DNA of 64,000 bases. Origin: Pseudomonas reidholzensis (lineage in GTDB: Bacteria > Pseudomonadota > Gammaproteobacteria > Pseudomonadales > Pseudomonadaceae). The notes under the pieces are model-generated. The model was given only the letters and a program-made list of their open reading frames with translations. It had not been told where the DNA came from and ran no database searches. Position 1 is the stretch's first letter; each line of letters begins with the position of its first letter. This document shows positions 28,463-37,249 of this stretch, piece by piece. The position numbers were made by a program, and so were the translations under genes. Location: positions 124,001 to 188,000 of the forward strand of contig NZ_UNOZ01000013.1 of assembly GCF_900536025.1 (NCBI RefSeq). Direction: 5' to 3'.

Positions 28463-29398
28463 ATGAATAGAGCTGATTGGTCGCTGTTTCTCGGGAGCGC
28501 CATTAATAACAGAAGTGTCGTTGCGGCTCATGCGCTGTCTGGTCTTGTCGTTATCGGTTCAACGATTTCGTTTACTGCGCTGATTGCGCTCTATTTTGGG
28601 GTGGATATCTTCCACCTGGCAGACCGCATTGGGCAGGTTGCACTATTACGCAACAAGGATGCGCTGATATTGTCTGCCCTGGGTGCCTCTCTGGTTCTCT
28701 TGTCGGCAAGAATAGTTCAGGTCGTGATTGAGGCTCGGGTAGTGGTCACCCGAGAGAAATGGTTTGCGGAAAAACTCAGGCATGACGTCAAGCAGGTAAG
28801 CGGTAATGTAAGTCGAGCATCAAATTATTATGGGCGAATGTCCTCGGCCAGCATGAAAGCAGCCAGCATGACCCTGCTGTTGGTTATCAGCTTCATTGCG
28901 ATGGTTGTTCTGTTGCCTTTCCCTTACTTGCTGGGTGCGGCCGGGTTTGTGCTGATCTGCGCAGTGGGCCTGTTCTTGGCAATGCGGGCATTGTCCATTG
29001 TCATGTCTTCCTCGTCCCGTGGGTTGGCTGAAAACGGAAAAAAAATGGCGGCGTGGAAGCAGGATGCGAGTGTGCCGTACGAGGGTGCAGTCGATAAGTA
29101 CTATAAGTCATATTTTAACCGTATTTTTATCTCGTCAATATTCGGGCTTACGCCTGCGGTGTTCTCGTTGATATTTTGTATCATAATGGTTCTGGTTCAA
29201 GAGTTTGGTTTTGTTAAGTTTGGGATCAGGGAGGTATTCCTGGCAGTGGTGTTGCTGCAGTCCTATGTTGGAATCATGGGTAAGTTTTTTGGTTCTTTTG
29301 TCCAGGCGTCTGCCTTTTTGCCTGCAATACGAGCCTGTCTCGAAGGGGAAGGCGTGCCTTCTAAAGTCCCCCAGTATGACGGCGTGGACGGATTCTAA
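28463..29398 (+). CDS. Six-helix membrane protein resembling an ABC-exporter membrane domain without ATPase
   Basis: This 311-residue protein has hydrophobic helices at about 18-44, 68-92, 131-152, 155-177, 220-247 and 255-278, paired 1-2, 3-4 and 5-6 with long basic cytoplasmic loops (VVTREKWFAEKLRHDVKQ after helix 2). The final segment (SFVQASAFLPAIRACLEGE) is like the stretch that precedes the nucleotide-binding domain in ABC exporters. No Walker A or ABC signature is present here or in adjacent ORFs. It is not a convincing Wzx or Wzy (too few helices). Its stop overlaps the next ATG (TAATG). The function is unknown and the ABC likeness is inference. Confidence 0.6.
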   Translation: MNRADWSLFLGSAINNRSVVAAHALSGLVVIGSTISFTALIALYFGVDIFHLADRIGQVALLRNKDALILSALGASLVLLSARIVQVVIEARVVVTREKWFAEKLRHDVKQVSGNVSRASNYYGRMSSASMKAASMTLLLVISFIAMVVLLPFPYLLGAAGFVLICAVGLFLAMRALSIVMSSSSRGLAENGKKMAAWKQDASVPYEGAVDKYYKSYFNRIFISSIFGLTPAVFSLIFCIIMVLVQEFGFVKFGIREVFLAVVLLQSYVGIMGKFFGSFVQASAFLPAIRACLEGEGVPSKVPQYDGVDGF

Positions 29399-30690
29399 TG
29401 ATTACAGTTGCAGCGTCGAGTAAGGGGGTTCTGGTGAGCAAAAGCGATTATAGGGTTCTTCATGGTTTTGGCCCGTCAGCAGGCCAGCCCGCGATGATGG
29501 CGAGTGCATTAAGAAGTATTGGTGTCGATGCCTGTAATGTGGTGATGGGTTACAATAAGTTTTCCTATCCTTCGGACTACAATTTTCCCGACGCTGGCGT
29601 AGCCGACAAATGCCGAATGCTGGCGGACCTTGGTGGTCAGGCGGACGTCATCCATATCCATGCCATTACCCTATTCTTTAATAAAGGCATGCCGCGTTTT
29701 CCAATGGGGACTGATCTCCTTGCATTGAAGGCGGCGGGGAAGCGGATTGTGATTCACTTCCGTGGCAGTGAGATACGTATGGCAAGTTTATTCGCTGCCA
29801 ATAATCCGTATCATTACGTGAATGACGATCCAGAACGCTTGATGGCCAAGTTTCCTGAGTCGAGCCAAATTGCGTATGTGGCCATGTGCCGTGCGCTGGC
29901 TGATGAGTTGGTCGTTTCTGATCCCGAATTGGCGACATATGTGCCTGACGCGAGTGTGATCCCCAGGGTGATCGATTTCAATACCTGGAAGTATGTAGGG
30001 ATCCAAAAAAGCGATAGGCCCCTGGTCGTGCATGCGCCCAGTCGTCGGGGGGTGAAGGGCACCGAGCACGTGCTCAAGGCCGTGGAGGCACTCAAGCTAG
30101 AAGGTTTGGACTTCGACTTTGTCCTGGTGGAAAATCTTTCGCAGTCGGAAGCGCGCGCCGTCTTTGAAAAGGCCGATATTATCGTTGATCAGCTCCGCAT
30201 AGGCTGGTATGGCGTATTGGCGGTTGAAGCTATGGCGCTTGGTAAAACAGTTGTGTCCTATGTACGTGATGATCTGCTCGATCATTTTGGTGGCGAGCCG
30301 CCTATTGCCATCGCTAATCCAGACACGGTTGAGCAGGTGTTGCGTGAACTGGTAAGTTCTTATGACCTGCGCAAAGACATTGCCGAGCGCGGTTATCGGT
30401 ATTGCTGCCAAACGCATGATCCGGTTGCAGTAGCCAAGACCTGTCAGGTCGTTTATCAGCGGGTACTTGAGCGGCCGCAACAGATCGATTTGGGTGCGTA
30501 CCTGGAATTCAATCATCAGCAAATCAGGGCACAAGGCAAGCTGCAGAAAAAGCTAATTGCCCGAACACTTCTCGATACCTCCAAGGATGCATTGAGGAAG
30601 GCCTATTGGCGTGAAGTGTATGAGTTCTATAAACGAGTGGGTTTCACCCGTTTTATCAAGCGTCTGATCGAGAAAGTTGGCTCGGCGTGA
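29398..30690 (+). CDS. Glycosyltransferase family 4-like
   Basis: A GT-B protein of 430 residues. The N-terminal half starts VLHGFGPSAGQPAMMASALR, with ADVIHIHAI and VIHFRGSE as Rossmann strands; the C-terminal half has VVHAPSRRGVKGTEHVLKA and GWYGVLAVEAMALGKTVVSYV, the equivalent of the GT4 nucleotide-sugar E-x7-E region. Residues 370-430 are an added basic helical tail. GTG 29434 behind AAGGGGG (29422-29428) is an attractive alternative start, giving a protein 12 residues shorter. It belongs to the cassette between wbpE and wbpI; specificity is unknown. Confidence 0.8.
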   Translation: MITVAASSKGVLVSKSDYRVLHGFGPSAGQPAMMASALRSIGVDACNVVMGYNKFSYPSDYNFPDAGVADKCRMLADLGGQADVIHIHAITLFFNKGMPRFPMGTDLLALKAAGKRIVIHFRGSEIRMASLFAANNPYHYVNDDPERLMAKFPESSQIAYVAMCRALADELVVSDPELATYVPDASVIPRVIDFNTWKYVGIQKSDRPLVVHAPSRRGVKGTEHVLKAVEALKLEGLDFDFVLVENLSQSEARAVFEKADIIVDQLRIGWYGVLAVEAMALGKTVVSYVRDDLLDHFGGEPPIAIANPDTVEQVLRELVSSYDLRKDIAERGYRYCCQTHDPVAVAKTCQVVYQRVLERPQQIDLGAYLEFNHQQIRAQGKLQKKLIARTLLDTSKDALRKAYWREVYEFYKRVGFTRFIKRLIEKVGSA

Positions 30691-30820
30691 TTATCCGTAC
30701 TGCCTGTTTTTGTGGTGGGCTCACTGTCCATGTGTTCATGGCGACGCATAGCGGCTGGCAACTGAACGGACGCTATTGGGCGCAGTCAAACAGCGACCTC
30801 CCAAAACAGCGAGCGTGGGT

Positions 30821-31885
30821 ATGAAAATCGTCACCGTTATCGGTGCGCGCCCTCAGTTCATCAAGGCGAGCATGGTTTCCAAAGCCATCCTTCACCATGA
30901 TGCTCTTTCGGAAGTGATTGTACACACCGGCCAGCATTTCGATGCCAATATGTCGGCCATCTTCTTCGAGCAGCTGTGCATCCCGCGCCCCGACTACCAA
31001 TTGGGTATTCACGGCGGCACTCACGGCCAAATGACCGGGCGCATGCTGATTGAAATCGAGACCGTCATTCAGCAAGAAAAGCCGGACTGCGTGCTGGTCT
31101 ATGGTGATACAAATTCGACGTTAGCGGCAGCGCTTGCGGCCTCTAAATTGAACGTTCCCATTGCGCACGTCGAGGCCGGTCTACGCAGCTTCAACATGTG
31201 CATGCCTGAGGAGGTCAATCGAATTTTGACTGATCAGGTGAGTGAAGTGCTGTTTTGCCCGACCCAGACGGCCTTGAGCAATCTCAAGAATGAGGGGTTT
31301 GAGCGCAGGGGCGCCACGATGCTCAACGTCGGCGATGTCATGCAAGACAGCGCCATGTTCTTTGCTCAGCATGCCATTGCGCCCGCCGGGCTGGCGCATC
31401 AAAAGGATTTCATACTGGCGACCCTACACCGCGCGGAGAACACCGATGACCCGGGTCGTCTGAGCTCAATTATCGACGCATTGAATGAAGCTCATCACGA
31501 CATCGCGCCGGTGGTGTTGCCCTTGCACCCTCGCACGGCAGGGATGATAGAACTGCACGGCCTGAAACTGGATATGCACGTCATCAATCCGGTGGGCTAT
31601 CTACAAATGGTCTGGTTGCTGCAGCGCAGCAGCTTGGTCGTCACTGACAGTGGCGGTGTTCAAAAAGAGGCGTTTTTCTTCGCAAAGCCCTGTGTCACGG
31701 TGCGTGATCAGACTGAATGGGAGGAGCTTGTCACGTGTGGGGCCAATGTCTTGGCCGGCGCGGAACGAGAGACGATTGTGAGGATGATTCGTGCGAACTT
31801 GGGCAATGTGGTCCGGGACGACGCGCAGCTTTACGGCGGTGGGCAAGCGTGCGGCAAAATCGCCGAGTACTTGGCGAATATGTGA
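30821..31885 (+). CDS. wbpI: UDP-GlcNAc3NAcA 2-epimerase WbpI
   Basis: A non-hydrolysing UDP-sugar 2-epimerase (WecB/WbpI family) that turns UDP-GlcNAc3NAcA into UDP-ManNAc3NAcA. TVIGARPQFIKA, HTGQHFD, VYGDTNSTLAAALAA, HVEAGLRSFN, PEEVNRILTDQ, LATLHRAENTDD and VTDSGGVQKEAFFF are all family blocks. From ATG 30821 it has 354 residues, the usual length; the frame is open from 30776, but similarity begins at MKIVTVIGARP. A 130-bp gap separates it from the preceding GT gene. Confidence 0.92.
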   Translation: MKIVTVIGARPQFIKASMVSKAILHHDALSEVIVHTGQHFDANMSAIFFEQLCIPRPDYQLGIHGGTHGQMTGRMLIEIETVIQQEKPDCVLVYGDTNSTLAAALAASKLNVPIAHVEAGLRSFNMCMPEEVNRILTDQVSEVLFCPTQTALSNLKNEGFERRGATMLNVGDVMQDSAMFFAQHAIAPAGLAHQKDFILATLHRAENTDDPGRLSSIIDALNEAHHDIAPVVLPLHPRTAGMIELHGLKLDMHVINPVGYLQMVWLLQRSSLVVTDSGGVQKEAFFFAKPCVTVRDQTEWEELVTCGANVLAGAERETIVRMIRANLGNVVRDDAQLYGGGQACGKIAEYLANM

Positions 31886-31925
31886 AGTGTGATGGGTGCG
31901 CCAAAAGATAAGGTTTATCGATAAA

Positions 31926-33167
31926 ATGAACATCTGGTATGTGCATCCCTACGCCGGCGGTCCAGGTATCGGACGCTATTGGCGTCCCTATTATTTCTCA
32001 AAAATCTGGAATCAAGCGGGACACCGGTCGGTCATCTTTACTGCTGCGTACCACCACCTGCTCGAGCCTGATGCACGTCGTGTGGGTAGTGCGACGGTGG
32101 AGGGGGCAGAGTATTCGTATGTTCCGACCTTGCGCTATCGAGGCAATGGCATGGGGCGCGTGCTCTCCATGCTTGTTTTTGCAGCCTTGCTCTTGCCTTT
32201 TTGTATGATTCAGGCCGTTAGGCGCGGTCGCCCAGATATCATTATCTATTCATCGCCGCATCCCTTTGGGGTGCTGAGTTGTTGGCTTGCTGCTCGATTG
32301 CTAAGGGCAAAGTTTGTGTTCGAAGTACGCGATCTCTGGCCGTTGAGCCTAATCGAGTTAGCCGGCTTGAGTGAAACTAACCTCCTGGTTCGCGCCACGG
32401 GACTTATTGAACGATTTGCCTATGCCCGTGCCGACAAGGTGATCAGCCTTTTACCCTACGCTGAGCCGCATATGCGAGGCAAAGGCCTTTCGGCTGGTAA
32501 ATTTCTATGGGTGCCCAATGGTGTGGTGGCAAGCGATGCGGGTACGCGCGCTGACACGCACGATAGCCCCTTCATTCGGCACGTGAGGGACCTGAGGCAG
32601 CAGGGTGTTTTCGTGGTTATTTACGCCGGTGCGCACGGTAAGCCCAATTCGCTGGACGGGCTTGTACGCTCGGCAACCATACTCAAGCAACGTAATGCGA
32701 ACGTTAGAATCATCCTGGTAGGTAAGGGGGAGAGCAAAGCGCATCTCTCGAGCCTGGCGGCGCGCGAGGCCAGCGGCATAGTCGAGTTCTTTGCTCAGCA
32801 ACCCAAGGAGGATGTGATGGCTGCGTTGGCGTTCGCCTCGGCGGGGTATATATCGCTGAAGTCCGAGCCACTGTTTCGCTTTGGCGTGAGCCCGAACAAG
32901 CTATGGGATTACATGCGGGGAGGCATGCCGATCATCTTCGCCTGCACGGTGAATAACAATCCGGTGGATGAGTATGATTGCGGCCTGTCCGTGGACCCCG
33001 ATTCGCCCGACGAGATCGCGTCAGCGATCATTCAACTGATGCGCTTGACTGAACAGCAACGCAAGGCTATGGGCCTGAAGGGACGTGAAGCAGTGTTGGA
33101 GCATTACACCTATGAGACACTGGCGCCTAAGCTATTGCAGGGGCTGGGCAGTGGGCGTCCTGCATGA
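31926..33167 (+). CDS. wbpJ: Glycosyltransferase family 4, WbpJ-like
   Basis: A GT4 retaining enzyme, 413 residues from ATG 31926, the length of P. aeruginosa WbpJ. MNIWYVHPYAGGPG at the start, VFEVRDLWPLSLIELAGL, WVPNGV, VIYAGAHGKPNSLDGL and SLKSEPLFRFGVSPNKLWDYM are GT4/WbpJ-like. It should transfer a ManNAc3NAcA or related residue. GTG 31896 would lengthen the protein by 10 residues, but the homology-like start is the ATG; ATAAGG (31907-31912) is rather far upstream. Its stop overlaps the start of the wbpK remnant, as in an intact operon. Confidence 0.85.
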   Translation: MNIWYVHPYAGGPGIGRYWRPYYFSKIWNQAGHRSVIFTAAYHHLLEPDARRVGSATVEGAEYSYVPTLRYRGNGMGRVLSMLVFAALLLPFCMIQAVRRGRPDIIIYSSPHPFGVLSCWLAARLLRAKFVFEVRDLWPLSLIELAGLSETNLLVRATGLIERFAYARADKVISLLPYAEPHMRGKGLSAGKFLWVPNGVVASDAGTRADTHDSPFIRHVRDLRQQGVFVVIYAGAHGKPNSLDGLVRSATILKQRNANVRIILVGKGESKAHLSSLAAREASGIVEFFAQQPKEDVMAALAFASAGYISLKSEPLFRFGVSPNKLWDYMRGGMPIIFACTVNNNPVDEYDCGLSVDPDSPDEIASAIIQLMRLTEQQRKAMGLKGREAVLEHYTYETLAPKLLQGLGSGRPA

Positions 33168-33345
33168 GCCGAATCCTGGTAACGGGTGCATCCGGACTCG
33201 TGGTTTCGGCCCTGTGTGAAGAGCTCGCGCGCTCCGGATGCCCTGACAAGCGCCACGCCCTTCATCAATGGATGCCCTGCGGTCGATTGGATTATCCACT
33301 TGGCGGGGCGTGCTCATGTGATGAGTGAGCACGCCAAGGGCAGTT
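33164..33345 (+). pseudogene. Frameshifted, truncated remnant of a WbpK/WbpV-like epimerase
   Basis: ATG 33164 overlaps the wbpJ stop and opens MSRILVTGASGLVVSALCEE, an SDR N-terminus in which the glycine motif GASGFVGSA is damaged. After a frame change between about 33,240 and 33,275, a second frame reads AVDWIIHLAGRAHVMSEHAK, aligning with the VDCVVHLAGRAHLL block of the intact gene at 12,579. Nothing recognisable follows. In P. aeruginosa O5 the gene after wbpJ is wbpK, so this is probably its relic. Confidence 0.8.
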
Positions 33346-33602
33346 TTCCCAAATCCAGGCGTCTGAGAATCTCCGGGACGTGAAAAACCGCCCCTCAGCA
33401 TAGCCGTCCTCATCCTATTTGGCGACGTTTGCCCTGGTCAGCACCCCTGAGCCCACGTGGGCGGACAGGCTCCAGGCAGAGGTCGTCAGGCGTGTCAGGT
33501 GTTTCATGGGCGCTAGCGATCATCCTGCGCAGCAGGTGTCCATTCATATTCAGTTGCTGTAAAACGCCCTTCAGATGATTAGCGTGAGCCGGGAGCGGCG
33601 GA
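33346..33602. other. Non-coding stretch between the wbpK remnant and the acyltransferase
   Basis: Together with the remnant this leaves about 430 bp without an intact gene. No further SDR block, transposase fragment or repeat could be read here. GGGAGCGGCGGAG just before 33603 provides the ribosome binding region of the next gene. Confidence 0.5.
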
Positions 33603-35465
33603 GTGGAAGCAGTGAGCGGTCAAAGAAATGATATTCAGGGGCTCAGGGCGCTGGCCGTGCTCGCGATTATCGTGTTCCATGTAAACCAACATTGGCTACC
33701 GGGCGGCTTCGTCGGTGTCGATATTTTTTTTGTAATTTCGGGGTTCTTGATAACGGGTATCCTGGCGCGGCAGAAAGTACGCGGCAGTGTCAATGTGCTC
33801 TCATTTTACACTTCACGACTGCGGCGGATTGTCCCGGCCTATGTGTTTTTGCTTGCGATTGTTACAGTGGTCATGGCGATTCTACTTATCCCCAGGGACT
33901 TTGATTCGTTTTTTGACTCGCTGAAGTCTGCGCTTTATTTCAATAGCAATAATTATTTCAACAGCCAAAACGATTATTTTGCTGCAGCCTCTTATGAGCG
34001 CCCCCTCCTGCATACCTGGTCGCTCGCGATCGAGATGCAGTTTTACCTGGTATTGCCTGTACTCGTTGTGCTGATGCCGGTGCGCTTTGTCAAACCTGCG
34101 CTCGTCATTCTTGCGGCTATTTTCGTGCTCCACGCCGAATACCAGTTGGTCAACGATGAAAAGCAGAGCGTTTACTTCTCCCTGCTCGCGCGCGTCCCGG
34201 AATTCTTGATCGGTAGCCTGTTGGCCGTTTCAGCATCAGGTACGCTGGGTGGCCACAACAACCTGAAAGCCTGGGCAGGTACAGCCCTTCTGATCTTCAG
34301 CGTGGTGTGCATTTCCGAGGCGTCTCGGTTCCCAGGGTTTCTGGCATTGGCACCTTGCATCGGTACCGCGCTTCTGCTAAGCGCACCCGATAGCTTGGTC
34401 AACCGCTGGCTTGCCGGCCGAGTGATGGTGTTTATCGGAGGATTGTCGTATTCGCTTTACCTTTGGCATTGGCCGGTCCTAGCAGGGCTTCGCTACTTTC
34501 TGGAGGTGTATGAGCTGTCGCTGAGCGCGCTTGTCTTGTTTGCCGTCCTCACACTCGCGTTATCAATGTTTTCCTATTATTTCATTGAGCATCCGTTTCG
34601 CCGCCCCAGCGTGCCCAACGTTCAGTACAAGCTCGCGGCGTTTTCCGCATTGGCGGCAGCTTTGATACTGGCAGCCAAAGTAACAAACCCATTGCTGGTC
34701 CCGCCGATGGCAGTCGAACTTACCCGCTATGCGCTGCCGGAAACTATCTGCCACGGTCAGATAGTGGGTGAGTGTTTACGTGGAGACCCACAGGGTTCAA
34801 GAGAGATTCTGCTACTGGGTGACAGTCATGCCGCACAGTTGAACTATTTCGCAGACGTCGTGGGGAGGGCGATCAATGCCCGGATCAGGGTGATCACAGC
34901 AAGCAGCTGTATTCCAATCGCCGGGTTTGACAAGGAGCGGATAACAGAGCGGGCCAGACGGCCTTGTGAAGAGCAAACGTTAGCTCTTCAGCGGTATCGC
35001 GATTCAGCGGATGCTGTCTGGTTGGCCGGAATGTGGCAGTACCACGTACCGAGTGAGAAATTCCTGAGATCGTTTGAGCGCTTTCTGAGCGAGACAGAGG
35101 CACGCCGACAGCCACTGATTGTGTTGGCTCAAGTTCCAATGCTGACGTCGAACGTGCAGCGTATGCATCGCTTCAATGAACTGGGTAGCGCACGGACGGC
35201 GCACTTGGAAAATACATGGGCTAGTGCCAATCAGCAAATTGCAAATCGGGTAGCCCAGCATCCGAACGCCGCCTTCTTTGATCCCGCAGTGTTGGCGCTG
35301 TTTTCCACACCGCCCATCGCGGACGGTCGATTGATCTACAGAGACAACCATCATTTGAATGAGGTTGGTTCGAACGCCTACGGGCGGGTTGCTGCAGACC
35401 TTCTAGCCAGTGAACTCAGTCGGCTTCAGCAGGTGACCTCGGAGCTCAAGATAGCTGCTCCATGA
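33603..35465 (+). CDS. OafA/YrhL-type acyltransferase with C-terminal SGNH domain
   Basis: An inner-membrane O-acyltransferase of 620 residues. Residues about 8-345 are the acyltransferase-3 domain with about 10 helices: IQGLRALAVLAIIVFHVN (catalytic-type His), GGFVGVDIFFVISGFLITG and LLHTWSLAIEMQFYL. Residues about 385-610 form a periplasmic SGNH domain: ILLLGDSHAAQLN (Ser) and DNHHLNEVGSNAY (Asp/His). It should O-acetylate O-antigen sugars. Its size resembles WbpC of P. aeruginosa O5, which would normally lie between wbpB and wbpD; relocation is possible but unproven. GTG 33603 or GTG 33612 is the start. Confidence 0.88.
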   Translation: MEAVSGQRNDIQGLRALAVLAIIVFHVNQHWLPGGFVGVDIFFVISGFLITGILARQKVRGSVNVLSFYTSRLRRIVPAYVFLLAIVTVVMAILLIPRDFDSFFDSLKSALYFNSNNYFNSQNDYFAAASYERPLLHTWSLAIEMQFYLVLPVLVVLMPVRFVKPALVILAAIFVLHAEYQLVNDEKQSVYFSLLARVPEFLIGSLLAVSASGTLGGHNNLKAWAGTALLIFSVVCISEASRFPGFLALAPCIGTALLLSAPDSLVNRWLAGRVMVFIGGLSYSLYLWHWPVLAGLRYFLEVYELSLSALVLFAVLTLALSMFSYYFIEHPFRRPSVPNVQYKLAAFSALAAALILAAKVTNPLLVPPMAVELTRYALPETICHGQIVGECLRGDPQGSREILLLGDSHAAQLNYFADVVGRAINARIRVITASSCIPIAGFDKERITERARRPCEEQTLALQRYRDSADAVWLAGMWQYHVPSEKFLRSFERFLSETEARRQPLIVLAQVPMLTSNVQRMHRFNELGSARTAHLENTWASANQQIANRVAQHPNAAFFDPAVLALFSTPPIADGRLIYRDNHHLNEVGSNAYGRVAADLLASELSRLQQVTSELKIAAP

Positions 35466-35733
35466 ATTTCACAGTCAAGGGCGCTTATTACTGCGAAGTT
35501 GTGACCGAGGCAAGGCCGGCCTAAGGCCTCACCTTTCAGTGCTGGTGGCTGATCATGTCTCTGGGCACCTTTCCGCTTGGTGTGTAGGGCGTTTGGACAT
35601 GAGGCTTAGGACGTCTGATTCGGTAACGATTGCACGCTGATCAGTGCTGGGAGACAAGCCGTTGAGGCGCTAGGTTGTCAGGGCAGCCAAGGCAACGCTG
35701 CCTGGCAAATCTACCCACAGGAGTGATCCCGCC

Positions 35734-36060
35734 ATGCGTAATACCGTCCTTTCATACCTGCTCTTGCCGCTGTTCGCCAGCCTGTCTTTCTCGCTTTCCG
35801 CTGCCCCCGCCAACCCGGCTCCAGAGTCGATGCCGATGGTCAGCGAAATGCGATCGCAGCAGTCGATGTTGAATTTGAATACCGCCGACGCGGCAATGCT
35901 GCAGCAGTCGCTCAACGGCATCGGCAAGGCCAAGGCGGAAGCCATCGTCGCTTACCGCGAAGCCAATGGGCCGTTCACCTCGGTGGATGAGTTGCTGGAG
36001 ATCAAGGGTATCGGCAATGCACTGCTAGAGCGCAACCGCGACAAATTGATGGTGGAGTAA
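35734..36060 (+). CDS. ComEA-family helix-hairpin-helix DNA-binding protein
   Basis: A 108-residue protein: an N-terminal signal peptide (about residues 1-24, LLLPLFASLSFSLSAAPA) and a C-terminal (HhH)2 domain with LNLNTADAAMLQQSLNGIGK and VDELLEIKGIGNALLER. ComEA proteins bind incoming DNA in the periplasm. In Pseudomonas a gene of this type lies next to wbpM at the edge of the O-antigen locus, so it marks the return to conserved chromosome. ATG 35734 follows ACAGGAGTG. Confidence 0.9.
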   Translation: MRNTVLSYLLLPLFASLSFSLSAAPANPAPESMPMVSEMRSQQSMLNLNTADAAMLQQSLNGIGKAKAEAIVAYREANGPFTSVDELLEIKGIGNALLERNRDKLMVE

Positions 36061-36075
36061 GGGGAGCAGAGGGTG

Positions 36076-36102
36076 GGGCTGGGCACCTCGGTGGGCCAGC
36101 CC
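36076..36102. terminator. Hairpin after comEA
   Basis: GGGCTGG...CCAGCCC with an inner CAC/GTG forms a stable stem 16 bp after the comEA stop, followed by TGATTTG. It lies between converging genes (comEA + and the DUF2897 gene -), so it could terminate both; the T-run is short. Confidence 0.5.
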
Positions 36103-36151
36103 TGATTTGACAAAGCGCTAATCTGCCAGTCTCTGAACTTGCCGGGGTTAG

Positions 36152-36319
36152 CTAACGATCCTGCGCATCCTTGGCATCCGCCTCGGCATTACGCTCATGC
36201 ACCTTCCTCAACTGCTCATCAGTCAAGTCCACCTTCTTCGCGGTATCGCGCAACATCATCAGCCCACCTACGATCGAGCCAATGGCGACTATCAATATCA
36301 GCCAGGCATACCAAGGCAT
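36152..36319 (-). CDS. DUF2897-family small membrane protein
   Basis: A 55-residue protein starting MPWYAWLILIVAIGSIVGGL, a single membrane helix followed by a charged tail (LTDEQLRKVHERNAEADAK). This is the DUF2897 pattern; its role is unknown. The start is placed at the ATG at 36317-36319 because AGGAG stands 7 bp before it; the longer open frame has no similarity upstream. Confidence 0.8.
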   Translation of the reverse strand: MPWYAWLILIVAIGSIVGGLMMLRDTAKKVDLTDEQLRKVHERNAEADAKDAQDR

Positions 36320-36501
36320 TGTCGTTCTCCTAAAGGCGGGGTTGGCACCGCGTCTATCAATTTTGAGCAAAACCCGCGTGCGTTGGTTCAATTATAGGAC
36401 TCGCCACCGCCCGGGCCAATTCTGCTGATCCGCGGCCCCCAAACTGCGGCCTACATCGTTTACAATGCGCGCCGATTTCGACTTGCCAAGAGACCCTGAC
36501 C

Positions 36502-37203
36502 ATGTCCGTCTGCCAGACGCCCCTGATCGTCGCCCTGGATTACCCTACCCGCGAGGCCGCCCTGAAGCTGGCTGACCAGCTCGATCCGGCCCTGTGCCGG
36601 GTCAAGGTGGGCAAGGAGCTGTTCACCAGCAGCGCCTCGGGGATCGTCGAGACCCTCTGCGCGAAGGGTTTTGAAGTGTTCCTGGACCTCAAGTTCCACG
36701 ACATCCCCAACACCACGGCGATGGCGGTCAAGGCCGCCGCCGAGATGGGCGTGTGGATGGTCAACGTGCACTGCTCCGGCGGCCTGCGCATGATGTCGGC
36801 CTGCCGTGAAGAGCTGGCCAAGCGCAGTGGCCCGCAGCCGCTGTTGATCGGCGTGACCGTGCTCACCAGCATGGAGCGTGAGGACCTGGCGGCGATCGGC
36901 CTGGATATCGAGCCGCAAGAGCAGGTGCTGCGCCTGGCTGCACTGGCCGAGAAGGCGGGCATGGACGGCTTGGTCTGCTCCGCGCTGGAAGCGACTGCCT
37001 TGAAGGCTGCGCATCCTTCGCTGCAACTGGTGACACCGGGGATTCGTCCGGCCGGCAGTGCGCAAGATGACCAACGTCGCATCCTGACGCCGCGTCAGGC
37101 TCTTGATGCGGGCTCCGACTACCTGGTGATCGGGCGTCCGATCAGCCAGGCAGCCGATCCGGCTCAGGCTTTGGCAGCCGTTGTGGCTGAGATTCGCGGT
37201 TGA
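36502..37203 (+). CDS. pyrF: Orotidine 5'-phosphate decarboxylase PyrF
   Basis: This enzyme decarboxylates OMP to UMP, the last step of pyrimidine synthesis. The 233-residue protein has [22 protein letters not shown] and the catalytic [12 protein letters not shown] (Lys-x-His-Asp type). DGLVCSA and [17 protein letters not shown] are the C-terminal phosphate-binding blocks, and YLVIGRPIS completes the barrel. It is a conserved housekeeping gene marking core chromosome. Confidence 0.97.
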   Translation: MSVCQTPLIVALDYPTREAALKLADQLDPALCRVKVGKELFTSSASGIVETLCAKGFEVFLDLKFHDIPNTTAMAVKAAAEMGVWMVNVHCSGGLRMMSACREELAKRSGPQPLLIGVTVLTSMEREDLAAIGLDIEPQEQVLRLAALAEKAGMDGLVCSALEATALKAAHPSLQLVTPGIRPAGSAQDDQRRILTPRQALDAGSDYLVIGRPISQAADPAQALAAVVAEIRG

Positions 37204-37249
37204 TGTGAAAGTGCTGGGGCTGCTTTGCAGCTCCTTCGATCACAGCCCG

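Noticed and set aside
28463-29398. Second Wzy or Wzx
   Set aside because: Only six helices with long loops; Wzy and Wzx have about 10-12 and no family segment is seen.
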